Source: Sulfurimicrobium sp. (GTDB lineage: Bacteria; Pseudomonadota; Gammaproteobacteria; Burkholderiales; Sulfuricellaceae). From it: a stretch of DNA of 64,000 nt. The translations under genes and the position numbers were made by a program. The stretch is from contig JAUSBJ010000010.1 of the NCBI GenBank assembly GCA_030652035.1, positions 1 through 64,000 on the forward strand, in the 5' to 3' direction. This document shows, piece after piece, positions 35,963 through 45,365 of the stretch. The notes below the pieces were generated by a model that saw nothing but the letters and a program-made list of their open reading frames with translations, was not told the DNA's origin and did no database searches. The first letter of the stretch is position 1, and each line of letters opens with the position of its first letter.

Positions 35963-38347
35963 GTGACCACGATCCCACCTCTTTCTCCTGCACGACTCTG
36001 TAGTAGTTGCGATCCAGATCAGTTTACCTTTACTACCACCGCCGAGCTGGAAGATCTGTCCGAGATCATTGGCCAGGCACGCGCGCTGGATGCGATCCGC
36101 TTCGGCAGCGGCATTCAGCGCGAAGGGTATAACCTGTTCGTAATGGGCCCGCAAGGGACGGGCAAACACACTTTCGTGACCCAGTTCCTGGAGGCGAAAG
36201 CCAGGCAGGAGCCGATTCCCCTGGATCTGTGTTACGTCAACAACTTTGCCCAGCCACATATGCCGTTTGCCCTGCAGTTGCCGGCCGGCACCGGAGCCAA
36301 ATTGTGCCAGTCGATGCGCCAGATGGTGGAAGAACTGCGCGTTGCCATTCCGGCCGCATTTGAGAGCGAGGAATATCGCTCCAAGGCCGAAGCCGTCCAG
36401 ACCGATTTTACCGCCCGTGAAGAAAAAGCGATCAAGGAGTTGGGCGATGAAGCACAGGCACACCAGATCGCCTTGCTTCGAACGCAGAATGGTTTTGGTT
36501 TCGCGCCGTTGAAAGATGGCGAAGTCATCAAGCCGGAAGATTATGACCAGTTGCCGGAGGTTGAAAAGGCGCATATCGAGGCCAGAATCACCGAACTGCA
36601 GGCGCATCTGGAACGCATCCTGCGCCATGACATTCCGGAGTGGAAACGGGAAGCACGCGATCGCCTGAAGCGCCTTAACCGCTTGACCACCCTGGCTGCG
36701 GTGGAGCATCTGGTGGACGAGCTCAGGCGGGCCTATTCCACCATTCCAGAGATACAGACCTATCTCGATTCCGTTCAGCAGGATGTCATCGACAATGTAA
36801 ATGATTTCCGCCGCAGTGAAGAGGGCGGGGCGGAGCAGGTCGGGTCCGACCATCCCCAGTTCCGCCGCTACCGGGTCAATGTGCTGGTGGATCACACGGC
36901 AAGCAAGGGTGCGCCGGTGGTGTTTGACGATAATCCGATGTACCACAGCCTGATCGGCCGGGTGGAACATCAGGCGCAGTTTGGCAACCTGGTGACGGAT
37001 TTCAACCTGATCAAGCCAGGCTCGCTGCATCGCGCCAATGGTGGTTATCTGTTGCTGGACGTGCGCCAGGTATTGACCCAGTTGTACGCGTGGGAAGGGT
37101 TGAAACGCGTGTTGAGGTCGCGGCAAATCCGCATTGAGTCGCTGGGGCAGATACTCAGCCTGGTCAGTACGGTATCCCTGGAGCCGGAGCCGGTGCCGCT
37201 CAATATCAAGGTGGTACTGTTTGGCGAGCGCCTGATGTATTACCTGTTGTACGCCTACGACCCCGAGTTTGCCGAGCTGTTCAAGGTTGAGGCGGACTTT
37301 GGTGACCGCTTCGAACGCACGTCCGAGTCGCACCAGCTGTACGCCCGCCTGATCGCCACCGTGGCGCGCAAGGAGCAGTTGCTGCCACTGCTGCGCAGCG
37401 CCGTGGCGCGGGTAATCGACCATGGCGCCCGCCTGGCGGACGATGCGGAAAAGCTGTCCGCGCATATGCACTGCATTGCCGATTTGCTGCGCGAGGCGGA
37501 TTACTGGGCGCGCCTGGCGGGGCGCGAGGCCGTGGCGCTGGAAGACATCCAGCATGCGCTTGACACCCAGCAGCATCGTGCCAGCCGCATCAAGGAGCGG
37601 GTGCAGGAAGAAATCCTGCGCGGCACAGTGTTGATCGATACGGATGGCAGCCGGGTAGGGCAGGTGAACGGCCTTTCCGTGATCGGCCTGGGCAATACTG
37701 CGTTCGCCCAGCCGACGCGGATCACCGCTACCACCCGTCTGGGCGATGGCGAACTGGTAAACATCGAGCGCGAGGTCAAGCTTTCCGGTGCCATCCATTC
37801 CAAGGGTGTGCTGATCCTGGCATCATTCCTTGCCGAACGCTACGCCAAGAACCGCCCGCTGCCGCTGGCTGCCAGCCTGGTGTTCGAGCAGTCTTATGGC
37901 GCGGTGGAGGGCGACAGCGCATCGGCTGCCGAGCTTTGTGTCCTGCTCTCCAGCCTGGCGGACGTACCGATCAGGCAGTCGCTGGCGGTGACCGGTTCGA
38001 TCAACCAGTTCGGGCAGATCCAGGCCATCGGCGCCGTGAACGAGAAAATCGAGGGCTTCTTCGATATCTGTCAGGCGCGCGGCCTGAATGGGGCGCAGGG
38101 CGTGGTGATTCCGTCCGCCAACCTGCCGCACCTGATGCTGCGCCATGAAGTGGTGCAGGCCGCGGAGCAGGGGCGCTTCCATATTTATGCTGTTAGCCAT
38201 GTGGATGAAATGCTGGTCCTGTTGACCGGCAAGCCGTTGGCGGAAGTGAATGCCAAGGTGGAAAAACGCGTGGCGGATTTGATCCGGTTGCGCAAGGCGC
38301 TGGCCCGGAGCACTAAGGACAAGAAATCCCGGGACAAGAGAATTTAG
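35963..38347 (+). CDS. Lon-family ATP-dependent protease (LonB/YcbZ-like)
   Basis: The 794-residue AAA+ protease has Walker A GPQGTGKHT (residues 62-70), a large helical insertion (about 110-290), Walker B GGYLLLDVRQVL (near 365), and a C-terminal S16 peptidase domain. The catalytic dyad is Ser652 (EGDSASAAEL) and Lys695 (GAVNEKIEGFF), 43 residues apart as in Lon. There is no LAN substrate-binding domain or membrane segment, which fits the YcbZ/LonB-like group. The start is GTG 35963 with GAGGG upstream. Targets are unknown. Confidence 0.9.
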   Translation: MTTIPPLSPARLCSSCDPDQFTFTTTAELEDLSEIIGQARALDAIRFGSGIQREGYNLFVMGPQGTGKHTFVTQFLEAKARQEPIPLDLCYVNNFAQPHMPFALQLPAGTGAKLCQSMRQMVEELRVAIPAAFESEEYRSKAEAVQTDFTAREEKAIKELGDEAQAHQIALLRTQNGFGFAPLKDGEVIKPEDYDQLPEVEKAHIEARITELQAHLERILRHDIPEWKREARDRLKRLNRLTTLAAVEHLVDELRRAYSTIPEIQTYLDSVQQDVIDNVNDFRRSEEGGAEQVGSDHPQFRRYRVNVLVDHTASKGAPVVFDDNPMYHSLIGRVEHQAQFGNLVTDFNLIKPGSLHRANGGYLLLDVRQVLTQLYAWEGLKRVLRSRQIRIESLGQILSLVSTVSLEPEPVPLNIKVVLFGERLMYYLLYAYDPEFAELFKVEADFGDRFERTSESHQLYARLIATVARKEQLLPLLRSAVARVIDHGARLADDAEKLSAHMHCIADLLREADYWARLAGREAVALEDIQHALDTQQHRASRIKERVQEEILRGTVLIDTDGSRVGQVNGLSVIGLGNTAFAQPTRITATTRLGDGELVNIEREVKLSGAIHSKGVLILASFLAERYAKNRPLPLAASLVFEQSYGAVEGDSASAAELCVLLSSLADVPIRQSLAVTGSINQFGQIQAIGAVNEKIEGFFDICQARGLNGAQGVVIPSANLPHLMLRHEVVQAAEQGRFHIYAVSHVDEMLVLLTGKPLAEVNAKVEKRVADLIRLRKALARSTKDKKSRDKRI

Positions 38348-39687
38348 CCCGGAATCCGGACCCATATGCTTGCGCCGCCGAGCACGCTGGCGGCAATGCG
38401 GATTTCTCCACCATACGCATGCACGATGCTGGCGACCACCGCCAGACCGATGCCCTGCCCAGGTGTGGATTGGTCGGCACGCACACCGCGCTGCAGGATG
38501 CGTGCCGCTTCCTGCGCAGGGATGCCCGGCCCGTCATCTTCCACTGCCAGCACCAGATATCCGTCCTCAGTCCCGGCGCGGAACTCCACCCTGCTATTGC
38601 TCCACTTGTAGGCATTGTCGAGCAGGTTGCCGAGCAATTCCATCAAATCGCCCTGGTCGCCACGAAAACCCAGGCCGGGCTCGATGTGGAGTTGTGTACT
38701 GATTCCTTTGTCGTAATAAACCTTGTCCAGCGAGGCAGTAATCTTTTCCGCCACTGGCAGCAGCGGCAGCGCGGAGGCCAGCGGCGATGCCGGCCCGGCG
38801 GTGGCCGCGCGTTGCAGTTGGTAATCGACGATATGCTGCATTTTTTCGGTTTCCTCTGCAACGGTGGCGGCCAGGCTGGAGCCCGGCTCCTGCTGTGGCC
38901 GGGACAGCGCCCCACGCATGACGGCCAGCGGCGTTTTAAGACTATGGGCGAGATCGCCCAGCGCGTCGCGATAGCGCCGCAACTGGCCACGCTCGCGCTG
39001 TAGCAAACCATTCAGATTGCCGGTCAGTGCGCTTAGCTCTGCAGGGTAGGTGCCGGTGAGCAACTCTTTTTCTCCCGCCTCAATGGCGCGGATTTCATGC
39101 GCCACATTGCGCAGTGGTCGCAGGCCCCAGCGCAGCAAACCGGCCTGTGCCAGCAGCAGCAAGCCGGCCATGGCGCCAAGCCAGCCCCACAGGTTGCGGC
39201 GGTAGCGGGCGAGTTGGGCATGGAAGGCAGAGAGGTTTTCCACCACGCTGAAGGTGAAGGCGAAATTCCGTTTGCCCTCGCTCCAGCTTACCCCCATGCG
39301 GTAGACGAAATACTCCGAGCCGTCTGTGCCCATTTGTTGGGAGAATGCGCTTTTGCCTGCCGCCAGCATGGTTTCGGATGGGAGTCCGATATTCAGCGCA
39401 GAGGGTGAACGCCAGCGTGTTTTGCTTTTTCCGTCGATAATACTGGCATAAAGTCCCGAGACTGGCTGCCCAAAGCGTGGTTCCTGCAACTGCGCCGGCA
39501 TTTCAATGCGGCCGGCTGCGTCCACTTCCGCTTCCGCGATCAACATATAGAGTTGCCCCTGCAGGCGTTCTTCCCTGGCAGCCCACGCGCTTTCGCGAAA
39601 TGCCTGCTCAAGGGCGATGCCGGTGAATACCAGAAAAATTGCCAGTACGATGGAAGCGGCAAGAATGATGCGGGCGTTGAGGGACAT
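38344..39687 (-). CDS. Sensor histidine kinase (PhoQ-like)
   Basis: The 447-residue kinase has two membrane segments (about 7-27 and 165-185) around a periplasmic sensor domain of some 135 residues, a HAMP-like linker, a dimerisation domain with phospho-His in LAHSLKTPLAV, and an ATPase domain with NLLDNAYKWS, EDDGPGIP and GQGIGLAVV. The LAHSLKTPLA box is the PhoQ form. It pairs with the response regulator upstream. The 164-bp gap between them holds a palindromic repeat, which is unusual for such an operon. Confidence 0.92.
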   Translation of the reverse strand: MSLNARIILAASIVLAIFLVFTGIALEQAFRESAWAAREERLQGQLYMLIAEAEVDAAGRIEMPAQLQEPRFGQPVSGLYASIIDGKSKTRWRSPSALNIGLPSETMLAAGKSAFSQQMGTDGSEYFVYRMGVSWSEGKRNFAFTFSVVENLSAFHAQLARYRRNLWGWLGAMAGLLLLAQAGLLRWGLRPLRNVAHEIRAIEAGEKELLTGTYPAELSALTGNLNGLLQRERGQLRRYRDALGDLAHSLKTPLAVMRGALSRPQQEPGSSLAATVAEETEKMQHIVDYQLQRAATAGPASPLASALPLLPVAEKITASLDKVYYDKGISTQLHIEPGLGFRGDQGDLMELLGNLLDNAYKWSNSRVEFRAGTEDGYLVLAVEDDGPGIPAQEAARILQRGVRADQSTPGQGIGLAVVASIVHAYGGEIRIAASVLGGASIWVRIPG

Positions 39688-39703
39688 GGACTGAATGTCG
39701 TTT

Positions 39704-39836
39704 TAACCGCAAAGGATGCGAAGGTCCGCAAGGGAATTCAGATGCTTGTTCAAAGAAGGTTGTCGCAAAACGGGTGAGGTGCCGGGATTTGTTGACCCTT
39801 GATTTTCCTTTGCGAAACTTTGCATCCTTTGCGGGG
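39704..39836. repeat. Small palindromic repeat, copy B, between response regulator and kinase
   Basis: AACCGCAAAGGATGCGAAGG (39705 on) and the right arm ending TTGCATCCTTTGCGG (39820-39834) are imperfect inverted repeats about 130 bp apart. The arm CCGCAAAGGA-GC-AA is shared with copy A at 27884-27986. No gene fits inside. Confidence 0.65.
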
Positions 39837-39851
39837 CATGTTTTTCCCGAG

Positions 39852-40523
39852 TCATTGCAGCGTAAACCTGTAGCCCCTGCCGCGCAGGGTTTCGATCGGT
39901 TGCAGGGTCCCGTCCGGATCGAGCTTACGCCGCAGTCTTCCGAGCAGGACTTCCAGCACGTTGCTGTCGCGGTCTTCGTCGTGGGGGTAGAGGTAGTCGG
40001 CCAGCGCGCTTTTGGCGATCACTTTCCCGCGCTGCTGCATCAGATATTCCAGCAGGCGGTATTCAAAGGTCGTCAGATCGATCTCCTGGTTGTTCACAGC
40101 TACTTTTTGTGTGTCAACATCCAGGCTGACCGGGCCTCCGCGCAGGGTCTGGCTGGTGCTGCCTGCTGCCCGCCGCAACAGGGCTTTCAGACGTGCCAGC
40201 AGTTCTTCCATCTGGAACGGTTTGGCGAGGTAATCGTCTCCTCCGGCTTCAAGCCCTTCGACCTTGTCCTGCCACAGCCCACGGGCGGTGAGGATCAGAA
40301 TGGGCAAGGTTTTGCCTTGCAGGCGCAGTGCCTTGATGATTTCAATGCCGGACAGACCGGGCAAGCCCAGGTCCACAATGGCGGCGTCGAAGGGGTATTC
40401 CGTGGCGAGATAGAATCCGTCCCTGCCGTCGCCGCTGTCATCCACGCGGTAGCCCTGGTCTTCCAGTGTGCGGCGCAACTGGACGCGCAGGCTGGGCTCA
40501 TCTTCGATAATCAGGATTCGCAT
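39852..40523 (-). CDS. OmpR/PhoP-family response regulator
   Basis: The 223-residue protein has a receiver domain with acidic pocket EDEP, phospho-acceptor Asp51 (IVDLGLPG), and Lys in LAKPFQ, then a winged-helix OmpR-type DNA-binding domain (FEYRLLEYLMQQRGKVIAKS, ETLRGRGYRF). It should receive phosphate from the kinase downstream. It follows the PepSY gene with a 1-base overlap, so PepSY, regulator and kinase form one operon. The signal may be divalent cations or cationic peptides, as in PhoPQ, but this is inference. Confidence 0.93.
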   Translation of the reverse strand: MRILIIEDEPSLRVQLRRTLEDQGYRVDDSGDGRDGFYLATEYPFDAAIVDLGLPGLSGIEIIKALRLQGKTLPILILTARGLWQDKVEGLEAGGDDYLAKPFQMEELLARLKALLRRAAGSTSQTLRGGPVSLDVDTQKVAVNNQEIDLTTFEYRLLEYLMQQRGKVIAKSALADYLYPHDEDRDSNVLEVLLGRLRRKLDPDGTLQPIETLRGRGYRFTLQ

Positions 40524-40810
40524 TACTGGATTGCGCCGGTTTCGCCATCGACATAGACCACGCGCACCTCGCCGCGTGCACTCAGCACCTTGATGCGGTA
40601 GCCCTCATGCCCGTTCACGCTGGCAGGCTGCGCCTGAATGACGCGTCCACCGAAAGTCTGCTGCACCTTCTTCATGGCATCACCCATGGTGATACGGGCT
40701 TCTGCCGTGTGTCCGCTTTCGGTTTGATGGCGGTGTGCTTGGGGTTGCCATGGTTCTGCCGTAGCGACGGTGGGCAGGATGAGTGCGCAGAGAAGGGCCA
40801 AGTGTTTCAT
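40523..40810 (-). CDS. Periplasmic PepSY-domain protein
   Basis: The 95-residue protein has a signal peptide (to about residue 18, ATA-EP) and one PepSY domain (about 40-95, RITMGDAMKKVQQTFGG and GYRIKVLSARGEVRVVYVD). Single-PepSY proteins often accompany PhoPQ-like systems and may modulate the sensor or a protease. It is the first gene of the operon and its TAA/ATG junction overlaps the regulator by one base. Confidence 0.85.
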   Translation of the reverse strand: MKHLALLCALILPTVATAEPWQPQAHRHQTESGHTAEARITMGDAMKKVQQTFGGRVIQAQPASVNGHEGYRIKVLSARGEVRVVYVDGETGAIQ

Positions 40811-40913
40811 GGGATGTTCCTTAAGCCGGAGATCGGCAACTTGCCATTAGATGATGGCATCGTAACTGCAATAGCCTGAATGAAAGCTGAATTGGATGAT
40901 CGCAGGGAAAACT

Positions 40914-41828
40914 TTATTCGGCAGCGATTTTCACGCAGTTTCGGCCCGCATTTTTTGCCTCGTACAGTGCCGTATCAGCACGCATGACCAGAGTATGGCC
41001 ATTTTCGTCTGGCTTCAAGAGAGCCAGGCCGGCGCTGAAAGTGATCTGAATCGGTTTTCCTTCGTATAGCAGAGGATATTTCTGGAAGGCCTGCTGCAGG
41101 CGGTTTACGACAAACTCACCTCCCTGGATATCCGTTTCCGGCAGGACGATGAGAAACTCCTCACCACCATAGCGCACCAGCGAATCCGATTCGCGCAGCA
41201 CCGATTTTGTGACCAGGGTCAGGTGTTGCAGCAGTTTGTCGCCGGCATCATGGCCGAATTCGTCATTGACACGCTTGAAATGATCGATGTCCAGCATGGC
41301 TACGCACAGTCTGCTGGAGCTGCGCTGGGCGCGCGCAACTTCCTTGGTCAGCAGTGCATCCATCGCGCGCCGGTTCTGCGCACCGGTAAGCCAGTCCTCC
41401 AGCATCATGTGGCGATTTTCCTGCAACTCGGCCTTGATGTGTTCCAGCGCCATTTTGGTTGCCGCCAGATCGAGGTGGGCATCTTCCACCGTGCTGTGTA
41501 TGGAGGAGGTGGTCGTCAGGATGGTGCCGAGCAATTGCAGTATGCGCGTCTTTTCTTGTGCCCGGCTCAAGTCGTCAATAGAGCTTTTGATGGTCTTGTT
41601 CTGATTCTGGATGTCGCTGGCCAGGCCGCCTGTGCGTTCAGACACCTCGCCCAGCATGTCACGGATGATGTTTAACAGTGCGCCGCAGGGCTGATCCAGT
41701 GGCGTGATTGCAGTGTCGCCGGCAATCTCATGATAAAACCGGGTGTAATTCTCCGGCGTCGGCGGCAAACCCTGCTCGGTGAGTTTGAGCAGGGCAGCGC
41801 GGGCGAGATCGGTCGGGTTCAGGGCCAT
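40914..41828 (-). CDS. GGDEF-domain diguanylate cyclase
   Basis: The 304-residue protein makes cyclic di-GMP. The C-terminal GGDEF domain (about 145-304) has the active RYGGEEFLIVLPE loop, the DIDHFKRVNDEFGHDAGD metal and GTP region, and an apparent allosteric site near TKSVLRESD. The N-terminal 130 residues are helical with no known sensor or membrane segment, so input may be through a protein partner. Confidence 0.92.
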   Translation of the reverse strand: MALNPTDLARAALLKLTEQGLPPTPENYTRFYHEIAGDTAITPLDQPCGALLNIIRDMLGEVSERTGGLASDIQNQNKTIKSSIDDLSRAQEKTRILQLLGTILTTTSSIHSTVEDAHLDLAATKMALEHIKAELQENRHMMLEDWLTGAQNRRAMDALLTKEVARAQRSSSRLCVAMLDIDHFKRVNDEFGHDAGDKLLQHLTLVTKSVLRESDSLVRYGGEEFLIVLPETDIQGGEFVVNRLQQAFQKYPLLYEGKPIQITFSAGLALLKPDENGHTLVMRADTALYEAKNAGRNCVKIAAE

Positions 41829-41913
41829 AATTCAGTCAGGCTGTCGGGATTGTTGCGCTTTACAAAATCGGGTTTTAAGTATAACGCAAAAAAAGCCGGC
41901 TACTGATGGGCGC

Positions 41914-43941
41914 CTAATTCATGCCATTGTGGCGCAGCAGCGCATCCATCGAGGGTTCCCGCCCGCGGAAGGCGACAAAGGATTCCAGCGCGGAGCGGCT
42001 GCCGCCCATGCCGAGAATCTCGCTCCAGAAACGGTGGCCGACTTCCTCGTTCAATACGCCGTTTTCTTCGAATAGGCTGTAGGCATCGGCGGATAGCACT
42101 TCCGCCCATTTGTAGCTGTAATAGCCGGCGCCATAGCCCCCGGCGAAGATGTGCGAAAAATTGTTGGGGAAACGGTTGTAGGGCGGCGGAATGAGTACGG
42201 CGATCTGGCTGCGGATCTGGTCCAGCAGTTGCAGCGGCGAGATTGCGCCCGCCGGGTCGAAATCATGGTGCAGGTGCATGTCGAACAAGGCGAACTCGAG
42301 CTGGCGCACGGTCTGCAGGCCGCCCTGGAAGTTCTTCGCGGCGAGCATCTTGTCGAACAGTTCGCGCGGCAGGGTGGCGCCCGTGTCCACATGCTTCGCC
42401 ATGTGCTTCACCACATCCCATTCCCAGCAGAAGTTTTCCATGAACTGGCTGGGCAGCTCGACCGCGTCCCATTCCACGCCGTTGATGCCGGATACGCCGA
42501 GGTCTTCAACCCGTGTCAGCACATGGTGCAGGCCATGGCCGAATTCGTGGAACAGGGTGATCACTTCGTCATGAGTAAAGAGCGCAGGCCTGTCACCGAC
42601 AGGCGCGGAAAAATTGCAGTTGAGATAGGTCACCGGCACCTGGATGCCGCTCTCCTTCCTGCGCCGCGTGATGGCGTCATCCATCCACGCCCCGCCGCGC
42701 TTGTTCTGGCGCGCATAGAGGTCGAGGTAGAACTGGCCGATGAGCGTGCCCTGGCTGTCGCGGATGTCGAAAAATTTCACATCAGCGTGCCATACCGGCG
42801 CGCTGGAGGCATGGATGGAAAGACCGTAAATCGTTTCCACCACCTTGAACATGCCGGGCAATACCTGGTTTTCCGGAAAGTACTGCTTTACTTCCTGGTC
42901 GGAAAAAGCATAGCGCTTGACGCGCAGCTTTTCGCTGGCGAAGGCGATGTCCCATGCCTCCAGCTGGTCCATGCGCATTTCCTCGCGGGCGAACTGGCGC
43001 AGCTTGGACAGATCGCGCTCGGCGTAAGGCTTGGCGCGCTGTCCCAGTTCATTGAGGAAGTCCAGCACCTGTTGTGGCGTTTCCGCCATCTTGGTGGCCA
43101 GGGATTCTTCGGAATAGCTGCTGAAACCCAGCAAAGCTGCGGCCTCGCGCCGCAATTTCAGGATTTGGGTAATCAGTGCGGTATTGTCCAGCTCGGGCTT
43201 GCCGAATTCGGAGGCGCGGGTGACATAGGCATAGTACATCCGCTCACGCAATTTGCGGTTTTCGGCGTATTGCAAGACCGGCAGGTAGGACGGCATGTGC
43301 AGCGTAAATTTCCATCCTGCCTTGCCGTCTGCCTGTGCCGCTTCGCGCGCTACCTGCAGGGCATCGGCGGGAATGCCCGCCAGCTCGCCTTCGTTCTCGA
43401 CAAACAGGGCGAATGCGTTGGTGGTGTCGAGCAGGTTTTCCTCGAATTTGGCGGAGAGGGTGGAGAGTTCCTCCTGGATGGCCTTGAAACGGGCTTGTTT
43501 GTCTTCCGGCAAATCGGCGCCGCCGAGGACGAAGTCACGCAGTTCGTTTTCAACGATCTTTTTCTGCGCCGGGGTCAGTTGTGCAAATGCCGCCGATGCC
43601 TTGAGCGCCTTGAACTTGTCGAACAGGCCCTGGTTCTGCGACAGGTCGGCATAAAAGGCGGTAAGCGTGGGCAGATTGGCATTGTAAGCTTCGCGCAATT
43701 CCGGGCTGTTGGTGACCGCGTTGAGGTGGGAAACCTGCCCCCAGGCGCGCGAAAGCCGCTCGTTGGCATCTTCCAGCGGACGCACGAAGGTGTCCCAGGC
43801 AGGCGGTGTGGCGTCTTTTACCAGCTTCTCCACCAACGCGCGGTTGTCGGCGATGAGCTGTTCAACTGCAGGCGTGACATGCGCCGGGGCGATATCGGGG
43901 AAGCGCGGCAGGCCGGAGAAGTCGAGCAAAGGGTTGATCAT
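41914..43941 (-). CDS. prlC: Oligopeptidase A (M3 metallopeptidase)
   Basis: The 675-residue cytosolic zinc peptidase degrades signal peptides and other oligopeptides. The active site HEFGHGLHH (HExxH, near residue 465) is intact, with a downstream Glu ligand in GVEWDAVELPSQFMENF. ATG 43941 is used since homologues start MINPLLDFSGLPRF; the frame from 44007 runs into the carbonic anhydrase promoter. It is divergent from the carbonic anhydrase gene. Confidence 0.95.
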   Translation of the reverse strand: MINPLLDFSGLPRFPDIAPAHVTPAVEQLIADNRALVEKLVKDATPPAWDTFVRPLEDANERLSRAWGQVSHLNAVTNSPELREAYNANLPTLTAFYADLSQNQGLFDKFKALKASAAFAQLTPAQKKIVENELRDFVLGGADLPEDKQARFKAIQEELSTLSAKFEENLLDTTNAFALFVENEGELAGIPADALQVAREAAQADGKAGWKFTLHMPSYLPVLQYAENRKLRERMYYAYVTRASEFGKPELDNTALITQILKLRREAAALLGFSSYSEESLATKMAETPQQVLDFLNELGQRAKPYAERDLSKLRQFAREEMRMDQLEAWDIAFASEKLRVKRYAFSDQEVKQYFPENQVLPGMFKVVETIYGLSIHASSAPVWHADVKFFDIRDSQGTLIGQFYLDLYARQNKRGGAWMDDAITRRRKESGIQVPVTYLNCNFSAPVGDRPALFTHDEVITLFHEFGHGLHHVLTRVEDLGVSGINGVEWDAVELPSQFMENFCWEWDVVKHMAKHVDTGATLPRELFDKMLAAKNFQGGLQTVRQLEFALFDMHLHHDFDPAGAISPLQLLDQIRSQIAVLIPPPYNRFPNNFSHIFAGGYGAGYYSYKWAEVLSADAYSLFEENGVLNEEVGHRFWSEILGMGGSRSALESFVAFRGREPSMDALLRHNGMN

Positions 43942-44009
43942 GTTGTCTGAGGTCCGTGGAGTGATGAAAGTTATTATACTATTTGGGCCTTTACCGCCGG
44001 ACTTCAAGC

Positions 44010-44537
44010 ATGACTACGAATATCTCCGCTTATCAGGGAATTTTCCCGCGTCTCGCGGCAGGGGCGTATGTCCACGCCAGCGCCCACGTCATAGGCGATG
44101 TGGAACTGGGCGCGCACGCCTCGGTGTGGTGTGGCGCGGTGATTCGGGGTGACGTCAACCATATCCGTATCGGGGCGGAGAGCAATGTCCAGGATTTGAG
44201 CGTGCTGCATGTCAGCCACAAAAGCGTGGCCCGGCCTGAGGGGGCTCCCTTGCTGATCGGCGAGCGGGTCACCGTGGGCCACCGCGTCATCCTGCATGGC
44301 TGCGAGATTGGCGACGAATGCCTGATCGGCATGGGAAGCATCATCATGGATCATGCCGTGCTGGAGCCTCATGTCCTGCTCGGCGCAGGCAGCCTGGTAC
44401 CTGAAGGTAAGCGTTTGAAAGGGGGGTATCTTTATCTCGGTAGCCCGGTGCGCGAAGTGCGCCCCCTGACAGCGGAAGAGCTGGCATATTTCAGTTATTC
44501 GGCGGCGCATTATGTCCGGTTGCAACAGAATTATTAG
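44010..44537 (+). CDS. Gamma-class carbonic anhydrase-like protein
   Basis: The 175-residue protein is a left-handed beta-helix of hexapeptide repeats with metal-binding His residues in RGDVNHIRIG, VLHVSHKS and TVGHRVILHGC, as in Cam/YrdA proteins. It may hydrate CO2 or act as a metal-bound acyltransferase-like protein. ATG 44010 gives the usual N-terminus; the frame from 43983 is longer but lacks support. Confidence 0.9.
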   Translation: MTTNISAYQGIFPRLAAGAYVHASAHVIGDVELGAHASVWCGAVIRGDVNHIRIGAESNVQDLSVLHVSHKSVARPEGAPLLIGERVTVGHRVILHGCEIGDECLIGMGSIIMDHAVLEPHVLLGAGSLVPEGKRLKGGYLYLGSPVREVRPLTAEELAYFSYSAAHYVRLQQNY

Positions 44538-44545
44538 GCTGGCGA

Positions 44546-45244
44546 ATGGCTGACCCGATAGCTCGTTCAGGCGCGGAAGCGGCGGAAAAGCTTGCGCTGA
44601 CCCTTGCCGCTTCGCTGATTCTTCATTTTGCGCTGATTTTTGGCCTGCAAATCCGTGTCGCTTCCACTGTGGGCCACAGCAGCCAAGTGATCCGGGCGCA
44701 ACTGGTAGTGCCCTCAAATTCCATTGCGGTACACCCGCCGGCGCCCATGCTGGTGCCGGAGCCCGATATGGAGCCCCAAAAGGATGCGCCAGAGGTTCAT
44801 GCTGCGGCACCTGTGCCACCGCCTGAGCCACCAGCCGTAGCACCTGCCAGTGCGGCAGCACCCGAGATCAACTCCAACCTGCCCAGCATCGAAGTCCCCC
44901 TGATCGAAGACCCCACCTATTATGCAGCCAAGGAGGTGGATGTTCATCCCACGGCCTTGCAGGCTATTCAACCCTTTTACCCGGAGGCGGCGGCGAGCGC
45001 CAATATTACTGGCAGCGTGGTGCTGGTGCTGCTGCTGGACGAAAGCGGGAAGGTGCAGGAGCTTTCGGTGGAGGAGGCGAATCCGCCTGGCACGTTCGAA
45101 CAGTCGGCCCTGGATGCATTCCGCGGCGCCCGCTTTACGCCCGCCCAGCGCAATGGCCGCGTGGTGAAAAGCCGGGTGCGCATCAAGGTTTCTTACGAAT
45201 TGGCGGACAAGCATTATCTCATTGACAAGGCAAAACAAAAGTGA
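44546..45244 (+). CDS. TonB-family energy transducer
   Basis: The 232-residue protein has one N-terminal membrane segment (about 15-37), a Pro/Ala/Glu-rich periplasmic linker (about 60-115) and a C-terminal TonB domain (about 140-215, with GSVVLVLLLDESGKVQELSV). TonB proteins pass ion-gradient energy to outer membrane receptors. No exbB or exbD lies here. It starts 8 bases after the carbonic anhydrase gene. Confidence 0.88.
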   Translation: MADPIARSGAEAAEKLALTLAASLILHFALIFGLQIRVASTVGHSSQVIRAQLVVPSNSIAVHPPAPMLVPEPDMEPQKDAPEVHAAAPVPPPEPPAVAPASAAAPEINSNLPSIEVPLIEDPTYYAAKEVDVHPTALQAIQPFYPEAAASANITGSVVLVLLLDESGKVQELSVEEANPPGTFEQSALDAFRGARFTPAQRNGRVVKSRVRIKVSYELADKHYLIDKAKQK

Positions 45245-45314
45245 GATAAAAGCGACTTGCGCCGATTTGAGATCAGCTTGCGGGCGCGTTAAAAATACGG
45301 CTAAAGCGAGGACA

Positions 45315-45349
45315 AAACCCCGTTTTAGCCACCGCTAAACGGGGTTTTT
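45315..45349 (+). terminator. Terminator hairpin between tonB and metK, possible attenuator
   Basis: AAACCCCGTTTTAGC and GCTAAACGGGGTTTTT pair around CACC with one bulged T, followed by T-rich sequence. The hairpin ends 16 bases before the metK ATG, so it either terminates tonB or acts as an attenuator for metK. The SD of metK (GAGGG) is just downstream. Confidence 0.75.
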
Positions 45350-45365
45350 GCTTTTTGAGGGTTTT

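Noticed and set aside
35927-37798. 623-codon open frame on the minus strand
   Set aside because: It is antisense to the Lon-like protease gene, whose ATPase and Ser-Lys protease motifs are all intact; no domain is seen in the antisense frame.
42151-43950. 599-codon open frame on the + strand
   Set aside because: It is antisense to prlC, which has the HExxH site and full family length.
45245-45365. Known SAM riboswitch before metK
   Set aside because: The sequence shows none of the conserved cores of the SAM classes I know; kept only as an unclassified leader.
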